Source: an uncultured bacterium (GTDB lineage: Bacteria; Cyanobacteriota; Vampirovibrionia; Gastranaerophilales; Gastranaerophilaceae). Taken from it: DNA of 18,710 nucleotides. The DNA is taken from the NCBI GenBank assembly GCA_949299435.1, contig CASGAK010000036.1, positions 1-18,710 on the forward strand, in the 5' to 3' direction. A model generated the notes under the pieces. The model ran no database searches. It was not told the origin of the DNA and saw only the letters and a program-made list of their open reading frames with translations. Of the stretch, positions 6,447 to 15,374 are shown piece by piece. The stretch's first letter is position 1. The number at the start of each line of letters is the position of its first letter. A program made the position numbers and the translations under genes.

Positions 6447-8213
6447 ATGGATAAGATGAAATTAGATGAAATAAACCAACTGGTAATTGATAAAAAATTC
6501 GAGGAAGCCAAAAACGAATTATTAAAATATGAATTAGACGAAGAAAAGGAACTGGAAGCATTGAAACTTTTGGGACTTTGCAACGTAAATTTGGAAAAGT
6601 ACAAAGACGGGCAAAGTAACTTTGAAACAGTTGTAAAATATGATCCTGAAGATGCCTCAAGTTGGTTTTATCTTGCGAACTGCTATGACAATTTAGATGA
6701 CAGAATTCATGCCAAAGCAGCTTATGAAAGAGTTATTGCACTCAGAGAAAACTTTGTAGATGCATATAAAAATTTATGTATTTTATACATAAGATGTGAA
6801 GAGCCGCAAAATGCAATTGATTTAGCCAAAAAAGCCATAGAATTTGAAAAAGAGGATTACACTCTATACTACATAATCGGTACAGCCTATATGTCAATGA
6901 AAAATTTCAAAGACAGCGTAAAGTATCTTGAAAAAGCAATTGAACTAAATCCTGAGCATTCGCAATTATACAATAACTTAGGTACATCATACATAACAAT
7001 AGGAAAACTGGACAAAGCATATAAAAATTTTATCAAAGCAAGTGAATTTGATCCAAACAATTCAATCACATACTTTAATATCGCCTCAATTTTACAGTTA
7101 AAAAACAAACACAAAAAAGCATGTGAATATTTTGAAAAAGCATACGCAATAGACCATGAAGACAGTTATTTAGTTGCACTTGCTCTATCTGAGACAAAAT
7201 GCGGGAACTATGACAGTGCAATAGCACACTATAAAACTCTAATAAGTCATCACCCCGAAAAAGACACCTATCAATACAATCTAGCTTGCTGCTATGAGCT
7301 GAAAGAGGATTATAACTATGCAATAGGCATTTTATCACACTTGGTAATGCTAAACCCGAAATCAGTATCAATGGCACAAAAACTTGCAAATTTATATATA
7401 AAAGTTAATAAACCCATTCAGGCGAAAGAAATATATGAAAAAATTCTTCTTCAAGGCAACGTAAATGAAGAATTATATTACGAATTTGCCCATGTATGTC
7501 TTTTAACAAAAGATGAAGAAAGAGCGGAAAAAATTCTCAAAAAAGTCATTGAGCTGAACCCTGAACAAGCTCAGGCACATAAGGATTTAGGTGTAATTTA
7601 TTTAAGTAAAAGACTTTTTGATTACGCAAAAGACGAGTTTGAAACAGCATACAAAATTGCACCAAATGATTTTCAAATAGTATTTGAATATGCTAACTAC
7701 CTCCATGCAACTACAGATTTTCAAAAAGCAGATGAAATGTATCAAAAGGCACTTGAATTATCCCCTGAAAACAGAGATGCCCTTGTCTTTTCAGCTTTGA
7801 ATAAGATTCAAATAAACGATTTAGAAAAAGCAAAAGAACAAATAGACTATGCAATCTCACACTCAATTCACAATGCCTTTTTACTCTATATCGCAGGTAA
7901 AGTAAGATTTGCCCTAAAAGACTATGAAAGAGCGAAGGACTTTTTAATAAAATCATACGAACTTGAAAAGGTTGAAGATGTTGAAAATTTACTGGGTATT
8001 TGCTACTTTGAGCTAGGTAATTTTGGACAAGCAAATGTTATTTTTGAAAACCTTCTAAAATCAAACTCCGGAAATATAAATCTTTTACTAAACAGAGCAA
8101 AATGTTTTGAAAAAATGAACGACAACGACTCTGCTCTAAAAGTCCTTGAAAAAGCGACAGAAATATTTCCCGATTGCGAAGAAGCACATGAAATGATAAG
8201 ACGATTATCCTGA
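6447..8213 (+). CDS. tetratricopeptide (TPR) repeat protein, 588 aa
   Basis: The whole protein is built of TPR helical hairpins: about 16 repeats of roughly 34 residues follow a short N-terminal helix. Examples are the repeats containing YYIIGTAYMSMKNFKDSVKY, YNNLGTSYITIGKLDKAYKN and LLGICYFELGNFGQANVIFE. Most end in a LNPE/FDPN-type turn. There is no signal peptide, membrane segment or catalytic domain, so it should be a cytoplasmic scaffold for protein contacts. Cyanobacterial TPR proteins often assist assembly or motility, but no partner can be read from this locus. It stands alone between two minus-strand genes. Start choice rests on the -10 box six bases upstream. Family is certain, role unknown. 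Confidence 0.92.
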   Translation: MDKMKLDEINQLVIDKKFEEAKNELLKYELDEEKELEALKLLGLCNVNLEKYKDGQSNFETVVKYDPEDASSWFYLANCYDNLDDRIHAKAAYERVIALRENFVDAYKNLCILYIRCEEPQNAIDLAKKAIEFEKEDYTLYYIIGTAYMSMKNFKDSVKYLEKAIELNPEHSQLYNNLGTSYITIGKLDKAYKNFIKASEFDPNNSITYFNIASILQLKNKHKKACEYFEKAYAIDHEDSYLVALALSETKCGNYDSAIAHYKTLISHHPEKDTYQYNLACCYELKEDYNYAIGILSHLVMLNPKSVSMAQKLANLYIKVNKPIQAKEIYEKILLQGNVNEELYYEFAHVCLLTKDEERAEKILKKVIELNPEQAQAHKDLGVIYLSKRLFDYAKDEFETAYKIAPNDFQIVFEYANYLHATTDFQKADEMYQKALELSPENRDALVFSALNKIQINDLEKAKEQIDYAISHSIHNAFLLYIAGKVRFALKDYERAKDFLIKSYELEKVEDVENLLGICYFELGNFGQANVIFENLLKSNSGNINLLLNRAKCFEKMNDNDSALKVLEKATEIFPDCEEAHEMIRRLS

Positions 8214-8220
8214 TAAAAAG

Positions 8221-8246
8221 CAAAAAGGCGATTGAAACAATCGCCT
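8221..8246 (-). terminator. hairpin terminator between converging genes
   Basis: AGGCGATTG and CAATCGCCT (8226-8234 with 8238-8246) form a 9-bp stem with a three-base loop. On the minus strand it is followed by a T-run, so it fits the end of the GGDEF transcript. The TPR gene stops 12 bases before it on the other strand, where no T-run follows. A weaker stem lies at 8304-8310 with 8318-8324. Confidence 0.7.
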
Positions 8247-8342
8247 GATAACCAGATTTACACTATGTAAGTGTTCAGAAAGGAAGTCTTTTTTATAAAG
8301 CACAGACGGCAAACAAAGTCGTCTTTAACTTTATTCAAATAA

Positions 8343-9215
8343 TTATTCACCCAAATTAATTTGAGAGAATTGAACGATTTTATTTTTACCTCGTTTTTTA
8401 GCATTATACAGAGCATGTTCTGCATAACGAATGATAGTATTTACATCTTCTTCGGTATCTTCCAAGCAAGGATATGTAGAAATACCGCCGGAAATAGTGA
8501 TAGGGTGTCTTTCTTCTTCTCCTGCAGGAATAAATTCCATTTTTTCTATATCGCGTCTGAATCTTTCAGCAAAAAGGAATGCATTTTCTTCAGAAGTATT
8601 AGGCAAAATAAGCAAAAATTCCTCATCACCGTATCTTGTCAAAATATCTTCTTTTCTGATAAGTTGTTTTAACTTATCAGCGATAGATCTTAATAAAACA
8701 TCTCCCCAATCATAGCCGTAAATATCATTTACGACTTTGAAAAAGTCCAAATCGAATAACAGACAAGACAACTTTGTACCATAACGTTTAGCACGGGAAA
8801 TTTCCTGCTCAAGACGTTCATGAAGATATCTTCTGTTATGTAAACCTGTCAATTCATCGGTAGTTGAAACCTGCAAAAGTTTTTCTCTTAAATCGCGGAT
8901 TTTCAACATAGATTTAGCTCTGATTAAAAGCTCCTCACTATCTACAGGAGTTTTAATCATATCATAAGTATAAGCCCTAACTGTAGTTCCTTTAAAAACT
9001 TCTCCTACAAAAAGCACAGGAGCCTTAAACTTAACAACCATTAAAACATCTTTTATATTAGGCACATCTTCAACAACAATCAAAGCCGGATTAAGCATTT
9101 CATAATCTCTTAACTTCTCGGCATCCTCAATTCTTACGTTAGCTTCCTCAATTCCTGATAATATATCAGCTAAAGAAGATGCTTTTTTACTTGTATATAC
9201 AACAATGTTTTTCAT
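8343..9215 (-). CDS. GGDEF-domain protein with degenerate receiver, possible diguanylate cyclase
   Basis: The first 100 residues look like a receiver fold without the phosphoacceptor Asp (PALIVVEDVPN, then KTPVDSEEL in the place of KPxD). A linker helix (about 101-115) leads to a GGDEF domain from STTDELTGLHNRRYL. The metal-binding Asp155 (FDLDFFK) and a complete inhibitory site RKED (187-190) are present. The signature is GDEEF (196-200) rather than GG(D/E)EF: the second Gly is Asp. If active it would condense two GTP into cyclic di-GMP, with product inhibition through the RxxD site. The altered Gly makes activity uncertain. AGGA lies ahead of the ATG at normal distance. It is divergent from the large RelA/SpoT-like gene. 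Confidence 0.9.
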   Translation of the reverse strand: MKNIVVYTSKKASSLADILSGIEEANVRIEDAEKLRDYEMLNPALIVVEDVPNIKDVLMVVKFKAPVLFVGEVFKGTTVRAYTYDMIKTPVDSEELLIRAKSMLKIRDLREKLLQVSTTDELTGLHNRRYLHERLEQEISRAKRYGTKLSCLLFDLDFFKVVNDIYGYDWGDVLLRSIADKLKQLIRKEDILTRYGDEEFLLILPNTSEENAFLFAERFRRDIEKMEFIPAGEEERHPITISGGISTYPCLEDTEEDVNTIIRYAEHALYNAKKRGKNKIVQFSQINLGE

Positions 9216-9341
9216 CTTATATCCTTACTGTCAACTTACTCTTAGAATAAATTTTATCACGCAGTATAAGTTAAATCCAATTTGTAACAATAGCTTAACA
9301 AAACTAAAGTTTTAACAGAAAAAACCGTAAGCAAAAATATA

Positions 9342-12300
9342 ATGAATAAGGTTAGTGCTGAATTAAATAAATTTTTGGAAAAAAATCAAACTTTGAAATC
9401 ACTTCCCCAAAGCGAGATTTTATCAATTATGGCAGAAAAAGGCATCATCAGCCGTGAAGAAGCTGCTGCTTTTATAAAAAATTCAGCATTTGAAAAAGGT
9501 TTTTCGAACAAAATAGCCCCCATTCCTGATTGGACGACAGAAAAAAGTCAAGTAAATTACCAAAACCAAGCGATAAATTTTCTAAAAAATTCTACCGCCC
9601 AAGCCCGGGAAAAACTGGACAATCAAAATAAAACCGAAGGAGCAATTTCAAAGGCAGTAAACTTTGTCAAAGAAACATTCAATGCAGAAACACGTAAGTC
9701 AAATGTCGAAAATATAATCGAAAATAACAAAAACGATATAAAAAAACTCTCAGAATTATCTGAAAACCCACCTGAATTTAAAGCCAAATTCAAGGAATTG
9801 CGAGGGGTTGAATTTTCTGCTCAAAATATTGAATTATGCAATGAAAAAGCTGATGAAATGAATAGAGTTGAAAGCATAAAATTTACAGTAGACAACCTAA
9901 AAACTAACCTTAACTTATCCACTGTAAATAATACTTCAAACGCAGGGCTTCAAGATGCAAACAATGCCATTTTAAAAACATTCACAGCACTTGGTATAAA
10001 GAACAAAAACGAAATAAATAAAATTCTCAAAGATATAGAAAATGCGAACTCAGACAATGAGGCGATTAAAAAATACGGAGGAGATTTCAGGATTTCCAAA
10101 AACAAAAAAGGCAACTACACAATTTATAGAACAGATAAAAGCGGATTTCCCTCAGAAGCGACAATGGAAGAACTTCAAGTAATTGCAGATGAAATGAAAC
10201 TGCGTCTGAATAAAACATACAGCTCTGCAATAGGGATAACCCCTCCAGAAAATGCAACGAATGCAGACTTGGAAAAACTTACACAAGAAAAATACAACAC
10301 AATAAAAACAGAATATCAAACAGCATTCAAAACAGCCTATGGCGAGAAAAACGCCGAACTGCTTGCCGATAACTACATAAAATCTCAAAAAGAAAACACC
10401 GCTTATATTGAAACTGGTATAAATGTAATTTCAATGGCAACAATGGTAATGGGGAGCGGAATTATCCTAAAAGGAGCCAGCCTGCTTACCAAAACAGGCA
10501 CAGCACTAAAAGCGGTAAATACCGCAACAAATATTGCCTCAAAGGCAACCCCTGTAATAATAGGTATTCAGACAACTCAACCGGTTAAACTGATCGAAAA
10601 CTTAACCGCGGAACAACCCGATTGGGAATCTTACGGAATGAGTGTTGCAGAAGGAGCAATGTGGATAGCACTTGGACTTGCAACAGGAGCAGTAGGCGAT
10701 AAAGCAAGAATGTTTTTAGGACAAAAAGGACTTCAAACCGTTGCAAAAAACACAGGTAAAACCATTGATGAATTGATAGAACTTTACAAATCAGGTCATA
10801 AACTCCCTGTGAATTTACAACAATCATTGAATTTAATAGAAAACACCGCAAAAGCAAGCGGTACAACAGCAGAATTTACAGCAGACGTACTTGCGACATA
10901 TGCAATTCAAAAAAGTCGTGATAAAGATGTAACTTTTATGGATTACATAAACTCAGCAAACGGAGCTCTAATGGGTACAGTTATGCACAAAACCTTTGCT
11001 AAAATATCCGATGGCGAAAAAATTAAAATTATCCAAAAAAGTCTGCTGGAAAGTAATCCTCACATAAGTAAAGCAGAACTTGAAAAAGCATCAGAAAACC
11101 TTTTATATATCCACAGAATTGCAGAAAATAAACGCAATCAAAAAATTGCGAAAGAAATTACTGCCGTAAAAGAAATAGAAACTCCTGATATACCTATTAC
11201 AAAAGAAGTTAAGACAAAAGACGGGAAAACAAAACTTGAATTAAATGAAGCAGGTGAAAAAATGTCGCGTGAAAAAGCCGAAGAAATTCACCAAAAAGCA
11301 GTAAAAGCAGAAAAAGCGATTTTAAAAATAATGAATAAAGCAGGACTAGGCACCGCAGGAGTCAATATGACACATCGTCCCAAAAGTGCACAGAGTCTAT
11401 ATGACAAAATTAAAAACGCTATATGCGATGCAAAACACCCCGCAAGTTTTAAAGATGCAATTTCTTCAATAAAAGATGCCGTAGGTACAAGAACAGAACT
11501 TCCGGATTTTGATTATAAAAAATATCCTGAGATTGTAGAAATGTATAAAAAAGATCCTAAAAAAGCACTCCAAATGGCAGCAGAGCGGCAATCTACAGAA
11601 ATGGTAGATAAAATCAAAAAAATAATAAAACAGCAAGCAAAAGACCCGAATTCCTCCATAAAAGCAACCCGAATAACAAACTACATGGGTAAAGACGGTA
11701 TTCAGTATTTTTCAGAAAAACAAGTCGCATTATTACGTGATTATGCGGCAGAATACGGAATTGATTTAAATATAAAAACTGACTTGACAAAAGTCAGACC
11801 ATCAGGCTATACAGCACTGCAAATGAACTTTATGACAAAAGACGGATTTGTCTTCGAATGGCAGCTAAGAGGTTCAAAAATCAACAAATTCGCAGAATGT
11901 GAACATGTCCCCTATGACATTCGAGAAAAAAAAGATGTAACAGGCGGAAACCCTATTTTGAAAAACTTATACGAGCCTATACAGACCGCCGTAAAAAATC
12001 TTGATGATAATCAATATGAAAAATATAATGAATATCTTACTGCTAATTATGAACATCTAAGAAAACAAGAGCTCGGATTTGAAAGTACCCCTCCAAAACT
12101 TGAGGATTTCGGACTTGATAATCCGGTACTAAAAGCAGAAAATCTTGAGCTTTTACATGAGCTTGCCGATGGACTAAAAAAAGGTAAAATTGACGAGCAA
12201 ACAGCACTTTATACCTACCTATCAAAAACAGAAAGGGTTATTAATATCCCCTCAGGAAAATTTAACACCCCTGATGTTAAACTGGAAAAAGGCTATGTAA

Positions 12301-12758
12301 TGGACAAAAATACAAACAAGCCCATAAAAGTAAATACGGATAAAATGAAAATTAATACAAATGAATATTTAAATGCAGGAAATATATCAATAGATGATGA
12401 ATTCGGCAATATTTTAGGAAATGTAACTTTCTGCATAAAAAATAACCAATCGAAAGAGCCATGCATTTATTTTGAAGGTTTGGTATCAAATGTTCAAGGA
12501 ATAGGTATTGGTACAAAACTTCTTAAACAACTTGAAAAAATAAGTAATGATAAAGGATTTGGCGGAAGACTAATTGCTACAGCAAGTCCTATGAAAGGGT
12601 TAAATGGCAAATTAACAAACTTAGAATTTTATTATAAAAACGGATTTAAAGCCGTATCTACTGAAAAACATAATATGATTGAAGAATATATAAATCAGAA
12701 TAAAGAAATACCACTTGCATTAAATTTATTTACAGATATAGAATATATTCCTAAATAA
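9342..12758 (+). CDS. large RelA/SpoT-domain and GNAT-domain protein, possible effector or toxin
   Basis: This 1138-aa protein has a Lys/Asn-rich helical N-terminus (1-350). Two Gly/Ala-rich hydrophobic stretches follow (about 350-415 and 430-455), then a charged linker. At about 676-870 lies a RelA/SpoT-type nucleotidyltransferase domain: RPKSAQSLYDKI (679-690), DAVGTR (712-717), SGYTALQ (821-827) and EWQLR (839-843), then an EH pair. These match the substrate-binding R-x-K, metal-binding D-x-x-G-x-R, base-stacking Tyr and E-x-Q-x-R of (p)ppGpp synthetases. The usual His of GYxxLH is Gln827, and about 60 extra residues separate the second and third motifs. No HD hydrolase, TGS or ACT domain is present. 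Residues about 980-1130 form a GNAT acetyltransferase domain with QGIGIG (1052-1057) and NLEFYYKNGFKA. Known RelA/SpoT-fold toxins make this a candidate effector; a housekeeping alarmone role is less likely. The start codon overlaps a TATAAT and is uncertain. Confidence 0.85.
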   Translation: MNKVSAELNKFLEKNQTLKSLPQSEILSIMAEKGIISREEAAAFIKNSAFEKGFSNKIAPIPDWTTEKSQVNYQNQAINFLKNSTAQAREKLDNQNKTEGAISKAVNFVKETFNAETRKSNVENIIENNKNDIKKLSELSENPPEFKAKFKELRGVEFSAQNIELCNEKADEMNRVESIKFTVDNLKTNLNLSTVNNTSNAGLQDANNAILKTFTALGIKNKNEINKILKDIENANSDNEAIKKYGGDFRISKNKKGNYTIYRTDKSGFPSEATMEELQVIADEMKLRLNKTYSSAIGITPPENATNADLEKLTQEKYNTIKTEYQTAFKTAYGEKNAELLADNYIKSQKENTAYIETGINVISMATMVMGSGIILKGASLLTKTGTALKAVNTATNIASKATPVIIGIQTTQPVKLIENLTAEQPDWESYGMSVAEGAMWIALGLATGAVGDKARMFLGQKGLQTVAKNTGKTIDELIELYKSGHKLPVNLQQSLNLIENTAKASGTTAEFTADVLATYAIQKSRDKDVTFMDYINSANGALMGTVMHKTFAKISDGEKIKIIQKSLLESNPHISKAELEKASENLLYIHRIAENKRNQKIAKEITAVKEIETPDIPITKEVKTKDGKTKLELNEAGEKMSREKAEEIHQKAVKAEKAILKIMNKAGLGTAGVNMTHRPKSAQSLYDKIKNAICDAKHPASFKDAISSIKDAVGTRTELPDFDYKKYPEIVEMYKKDPKKALQMAAERQSTEMVDKIKKIIKQQAKDPNSSIKATRITNYMGKDGIQYFSEKQVALLRDYAAEYGIDLNIKTDLTKVRPSGYTALQMNFMTKDGFVFEWQLRGSKINKFAECEHVPYDIREKKDVTGGNPILKNLYEPIQTAVKNLDDNQYEKYNEYLTANYEHLRKQELGFESTPPKLEDFGLDNPVLKAENLELLHELADGLKKGKIDEQTALYTYLSKTERVINIPSGKFNTPDVKLEKGYVMDKNTNKPIKVNTDKMKINTNEYLNAGNISIDDEFGNILGNVTFCIKNNQSKEPCIYFEGLVSNVQGIGIGTKLLKQLEKISNDKGFGGRLIATASPMKGLNGKLTNLEFYYKNGFKAVSTEKHNMIEEYINQNKEIPLALNLFTDIEYIPK

Positions 12759-12784
12759 TGTATAATAAAAATGAGGATAAAATT

Positions 12785-13216
12785 ATGGAACCGATTAATC
12801 TAGGAAAAATTAAGACTATGGCAAAACCGACAGGAAGCAAAAAAATAGACAGTTTTGAAGAACGACTTTTCAATATAATTAAAGATTTAAAAAACCGCGT
12901 AGAAAGAGAAGTCTGCGAATACGGGAGTTTCAAAAATGTAAGAGAGTCAATTTCTACATCAGACCCTAAAGATATTTTAAAAGGTTTGACAATCGAAATT
13001 AAACCGCTTCCGAAAATCTTGAAAGACGAAGTTAAAAACTTTGAAAAGCTAAGATATTTAGAACTGACAGGTGAAGGACCTTTGGGACAAAAAGAAAGCG
13101 TCATTCTAAAACGCGGAACTAAAGAAGAAATTTTGGCAAAAGTTAAAGAAGAAGATTTTTACAATCAAATTCTTGATAAAACAAAAGAATTTAGAATAAG
13201 TTTTCTTGAAAACTAA
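12785..13216 (+). CDS. hypothetical 143-aa protein, candidate partner of the RelA/SpoT-GNAT protein
   Basis: I do not recognise this soluble, Lys/Glu-rich protein. I chose the ATG of MEPINLGKIKTMAKP because GAGG precedes it by eight bases. The frame also opens at 12758, where the ATG shares its A with the stop of the large gene (TAATG), so coupled translation from there is possible and would add nine residues. A TGTATAAT sequence at this junction could be an internal promoter. The C-terminal half is a probable mixed helix/strand domain. Its tight position straight after a possible toxic enzyme makes an immunity or chaperone role plausible, but only the position supports that. Confidence 0.7.
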   Translation: MEPINLGKIKTMAKPTGSKKIDSFEERLFNIIKDLKNRVEREVCEYGSFKNVRESISTSDPKDILKGLTIEIKPLPKILKDEVKNFEKLRYLELTGEGPLGQKESVILKRGTKEEILAKVKEEDFYNQILDKTKEFRISFLEN

Positions 13217-13236
13217 TTATTTAGGAAACCGCTACA

Positions 13237-14139
13237 ATGGCTGATAAAATTTTTGAAAACTTTTACAATAATATTGAACCAACTCTTAAAAAATATGAAT
13301 TTCTGAGAGTTGGTCTTCTTGCATTGGTAATATTTATAGAATTAAGCTTATTCTTTGGAATATTATATTTATTTACAGAAAATATTTTAACCTTTCAACG
13401 AACCCAACATTGCAAGATACTTTTCATGATTGTACTTTTTGGATGCTTTATACATTGGTACATAAAAAAAGAATTTGAAATAAAAATTAAAGAAAAAATT
13501 CTACTAAACTTTATAGAATGTTTTAGCGATTTCGAATGGGATTATTGGATTCTAGGCTACAGCCAGATTGATGAAAAAATACTTAAGTCAATCCTAATAT
13601 TACCGCAATTCAATGACAATTATTCGGACGACAATTTTGTCGGGACTTATAAAGGAATTCCTATAAAAATCAGTGAACAAACACTCAAATCAGGTTTGGG
13701 AATTTATAAAACAAATGTCTTTGACGGAATTGTGATTGAATACTTTTTTAAAAACCGTCAAAAATTTCCAACAGAAATAATAATTAAAGACAACAGACTT
13801 TTTGCACCAAAAGGATATGAAAAAGTTTTACTTGAAGATACAGAATTTAACAAAATGTTCAATGTATATTCAAACAATCAAGTAGAATGTCGTTTTATTT
13901 TGACAACGGGATTTATGGAAAAAATAAAAGCATTAAAGATACTTTTCAATGCAAAAAATATAGCACTTTCGTTTATGGGAAGAAGACTTTTCATCGCAAT
14001 AGATATAGGTAAAGATTCTTTTAATATAGCCAAACTTTATAAACGCACAAATAATAAAAAACTTATAGAAAAAATGTATAATCAATTTAATTTTATTTTA
14101 AAAATCGCAGACCTTTTACAGTTTACAAATAAAATTTAA
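13237..14139 (+). CDS. membrane protein with DUF3137-like domain
   Basis: The 300-aa protein has two N-terminal membrane helices (about 22-48 and 58-75), then a charged segment and a cytoplasmic domain. That domain carries a DUF3137-like pattern: GTYKGIPIKI, DTEFNKMFNVYSNNQVECRF, ILTTGFMEKIKALK and RRLFIAID. The function of the family is not established. It follows the 143-aa gene by 20 bases and probably belongs to the same transcript. AGGA sits 11 bases before the ATG. A role with the upstream large protein is possible but unproved. The next gene has its own promoter, so this is likely the operon end; no strong terminator was seen. Confidence 0.78.
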   Translation: MADKIFENFYNNIEPTLKKYEFLRVGLLALVIFIELSLFFGILYLFTENILTFQRTQHCKILFMIVLFGCFIHWYIKKEFEIKIKEKILLNFIECFSDFEWDYWILGYSQIDEKILKSILILPQFNDNYSDDNFVGTYKGIPIKISEQTLKSGLGIYKTNVFDGIVIEYFFKNRQKFPTEIIIKDNRLFAPKGYEKVLLEDTEFNKMFNVYSNNQVECRFILTTGFMEKIKALKILFNAKNIALSFMGRRLFIAIDIGKDSFNIAKLYKRTNNKKLIEKMYNQFNFILKIADLLQFTNKI

Positions 14140-14142
14140 TCG

Positions 14143-14171
14143 TTGCTCACGACTTTCTGTCATGCTAAAAT
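14143..14171 (+). promoter_or_regulatory. promoter of rimI-bioY, leaderless
   Basis: TTGCTC (14143-14148) and TAAAAT (14166-14171) are exactly 17 bases apart, with TG one base ahead of the -10. Six bases separate the -10 from the ATG at 14178. This is the best -35/-10 pair among the leaderless-type starts in the window. Confidence 0.7.
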
Positions 14172-14177
14172 TTTTAT

Positions 14178-14714
14178 ATGGAAAAAGTTCAAATAAAAAT
14201 TGAGCCTATGCAAAGGGATTACCTTGATGACGTAATCCGAATTGAAGAACAATCTTACGGACCACACCATTGGTCTAAGGAATCTTTTTTCAACGAAATC
14301 AATAATGAACTTGCAAAATATTACTGCTCATTCAACGAAAAGGGTGAAATGACAGGATATGCAGGCTGCTGGCAAATTTTAGAAGAAGCTCATATTACAA
14401 ATGTATCAGTATCTCCGGATTTCAGAAGAAATCACATAGGGGAAGCTCTTTTGACTGCTATTATAAAATCCTGCTACAAAGAAATGATTAAATATATTAC
14501 CCTTGAAGTTCGTGTATCAAATGAGCCTGCGATAAAATTATACGAAAAATACGGCTTCAAATCCCTCGGCATAAGAAAAGGCTACTATCAGGACAATAAT
14601 GAAGATGCCTTAATAATGTGGACAGAAAACATTTTTTACGATAAATTTAAAAATATATACGAACAAAATCTTAAAAATTTAGAAGAAAAAGCAGGGATTA
14701 TATACAAATTATGA
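14178..14714 (+). CDS. rimI: ribosomal protein S18-alanine N-acetyltransferase RimI-like (GNAT)
   Basis: A GNAT acetyltransferase expected to acetylate the N-terminal Ala of ribosomal protein S18. Seen: the N-terminal IEEQSYGPHHWSKESF typical of RimI, acetyl-CoA motif RRNHIG (83-88), TLEVRVSNEPAIKLYEKYGF (108-127) and the RimI-type end GIRKGYYQDNNEDALIMW. Residues after about 152 form a helical extension that makes it somewhat longer (178 aa) than usual. It is the first gene of a pair with bioY, overlapping by four bases (ATGA). A related GNAT fold without the RimI end occurs in the large protein upstream; the two are not close copies. Confidence 0.88.
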   Translation: MEKVQIKIEPMQRDYLDDVIRIEEQSYGPHHWSKESFFNEINNELAKYYCSFNEKGEMTGYAGCWQILEEAHITNVSVSPDFRRNHIGEALLTAIIKSCYKEMIKYITLEVRVSNEPAIKLYEKYGFKSLGIRKGYYQDNNEDALIMWTENIFYDKFKNIYEQNLKNLEEKAGIIYKL

Positions 14715-15373
14715 CAGAGGAAGCTGTACAACCCAAAGTAAAGACCGTCCGAACTTCAAAATCAGGTCTAAAATTCAGTATTAGCAGTATTTTACTGATA
14801 GTTGCCTGCTCGTTTCTTTTGGTTATTTCGACTTTTATACAACTTAACATAACCCATTTAGGAATACCTGCTGAATTGTTTTCAGGCGGAAATTTAAAAA
14901 TCCAAGACTATATCCATACTTTTAATTTAATTCCACAAGTACCTGCAGTTATGTTTATTGCAGCACTTTTAGGCAGAAAATTCGGATTAGCAAGTGTTTT
15001 AATATACATACTTACAGGGCTTTTTATCATGCCTGTATTTGCACTTGGAGGTGGACTTGGATATTTTAAAGAATACGGTTTCGGATATATTTTAGCGTAC
15101 ATTCCCGCAGTATTTCTCACAGGAACAATTTTAAAAAATGGGTTTACATATAAAAATATCATCAAAGCTATAATAGCAGGAATTCTAACAATACATATTT
15201 TTGGAATAATTTACATGTTGATTATTGCAGGAATAAAACATGAAGGTTTTATGTTCACAAGCGGCTGGATTTTAGCCCAAAGCGGAATTAAAATTATTTA
15301 TGATTTTATATTCAGCTTTCTTGCCGTACTCGTCGCAAAATATGCAAGACTGATACTTTGGCTTTATATGTAA
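14711..15373 (+). CDS. bioY: biotin transporter BioY
   Basis: BioY is the substrate-binding membrane subunit of an energy-coupling-factor importer for biotin. This 220-aa protein has a polar N-terminal tail of about 20 residues and about six membrane helices. It shows the family pattern of GRKFGLASVLIYILTGLFIMP followed by GGGLGYFKEYGFGYILAYIPA. It overlaps rimI by ATGA, so it is translated by coupling, with no separate ribosome site. No EcfA or EcfT genes are present here; they may be shared and encoded elsewhere, or BioY may act alone. The organism therefore probably salvages biotin. It ends one base from the convergent ligase gene. Confidence 0.9.
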   Translation: MTEEAVQPKVKTVRTSKSGLKFSISSILLIVACSFLLVISTFIQLNITHLGIPAELFSGGNLKIQDYIHTFNLIPQVPAVMFIAALLGRKFGLASVLIYILTGLFIMPVFALGGGLGYFKEYGFGYILAYIPAVFLTGTILKNGFTYKNIIKAIIAGILTIHIFGIIYMLIIAGIKHEGFMFTSGWILAQSGIKIIYDFIFSFLAVLVAKYARLILWLYM

Positions 15374-15374
15374 A

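Noticed and set aside
6887..8223. Several minus-strand reading frames inside the TPR gene
   Set aside because: They are shadows of a strongly patterned repeat protein.
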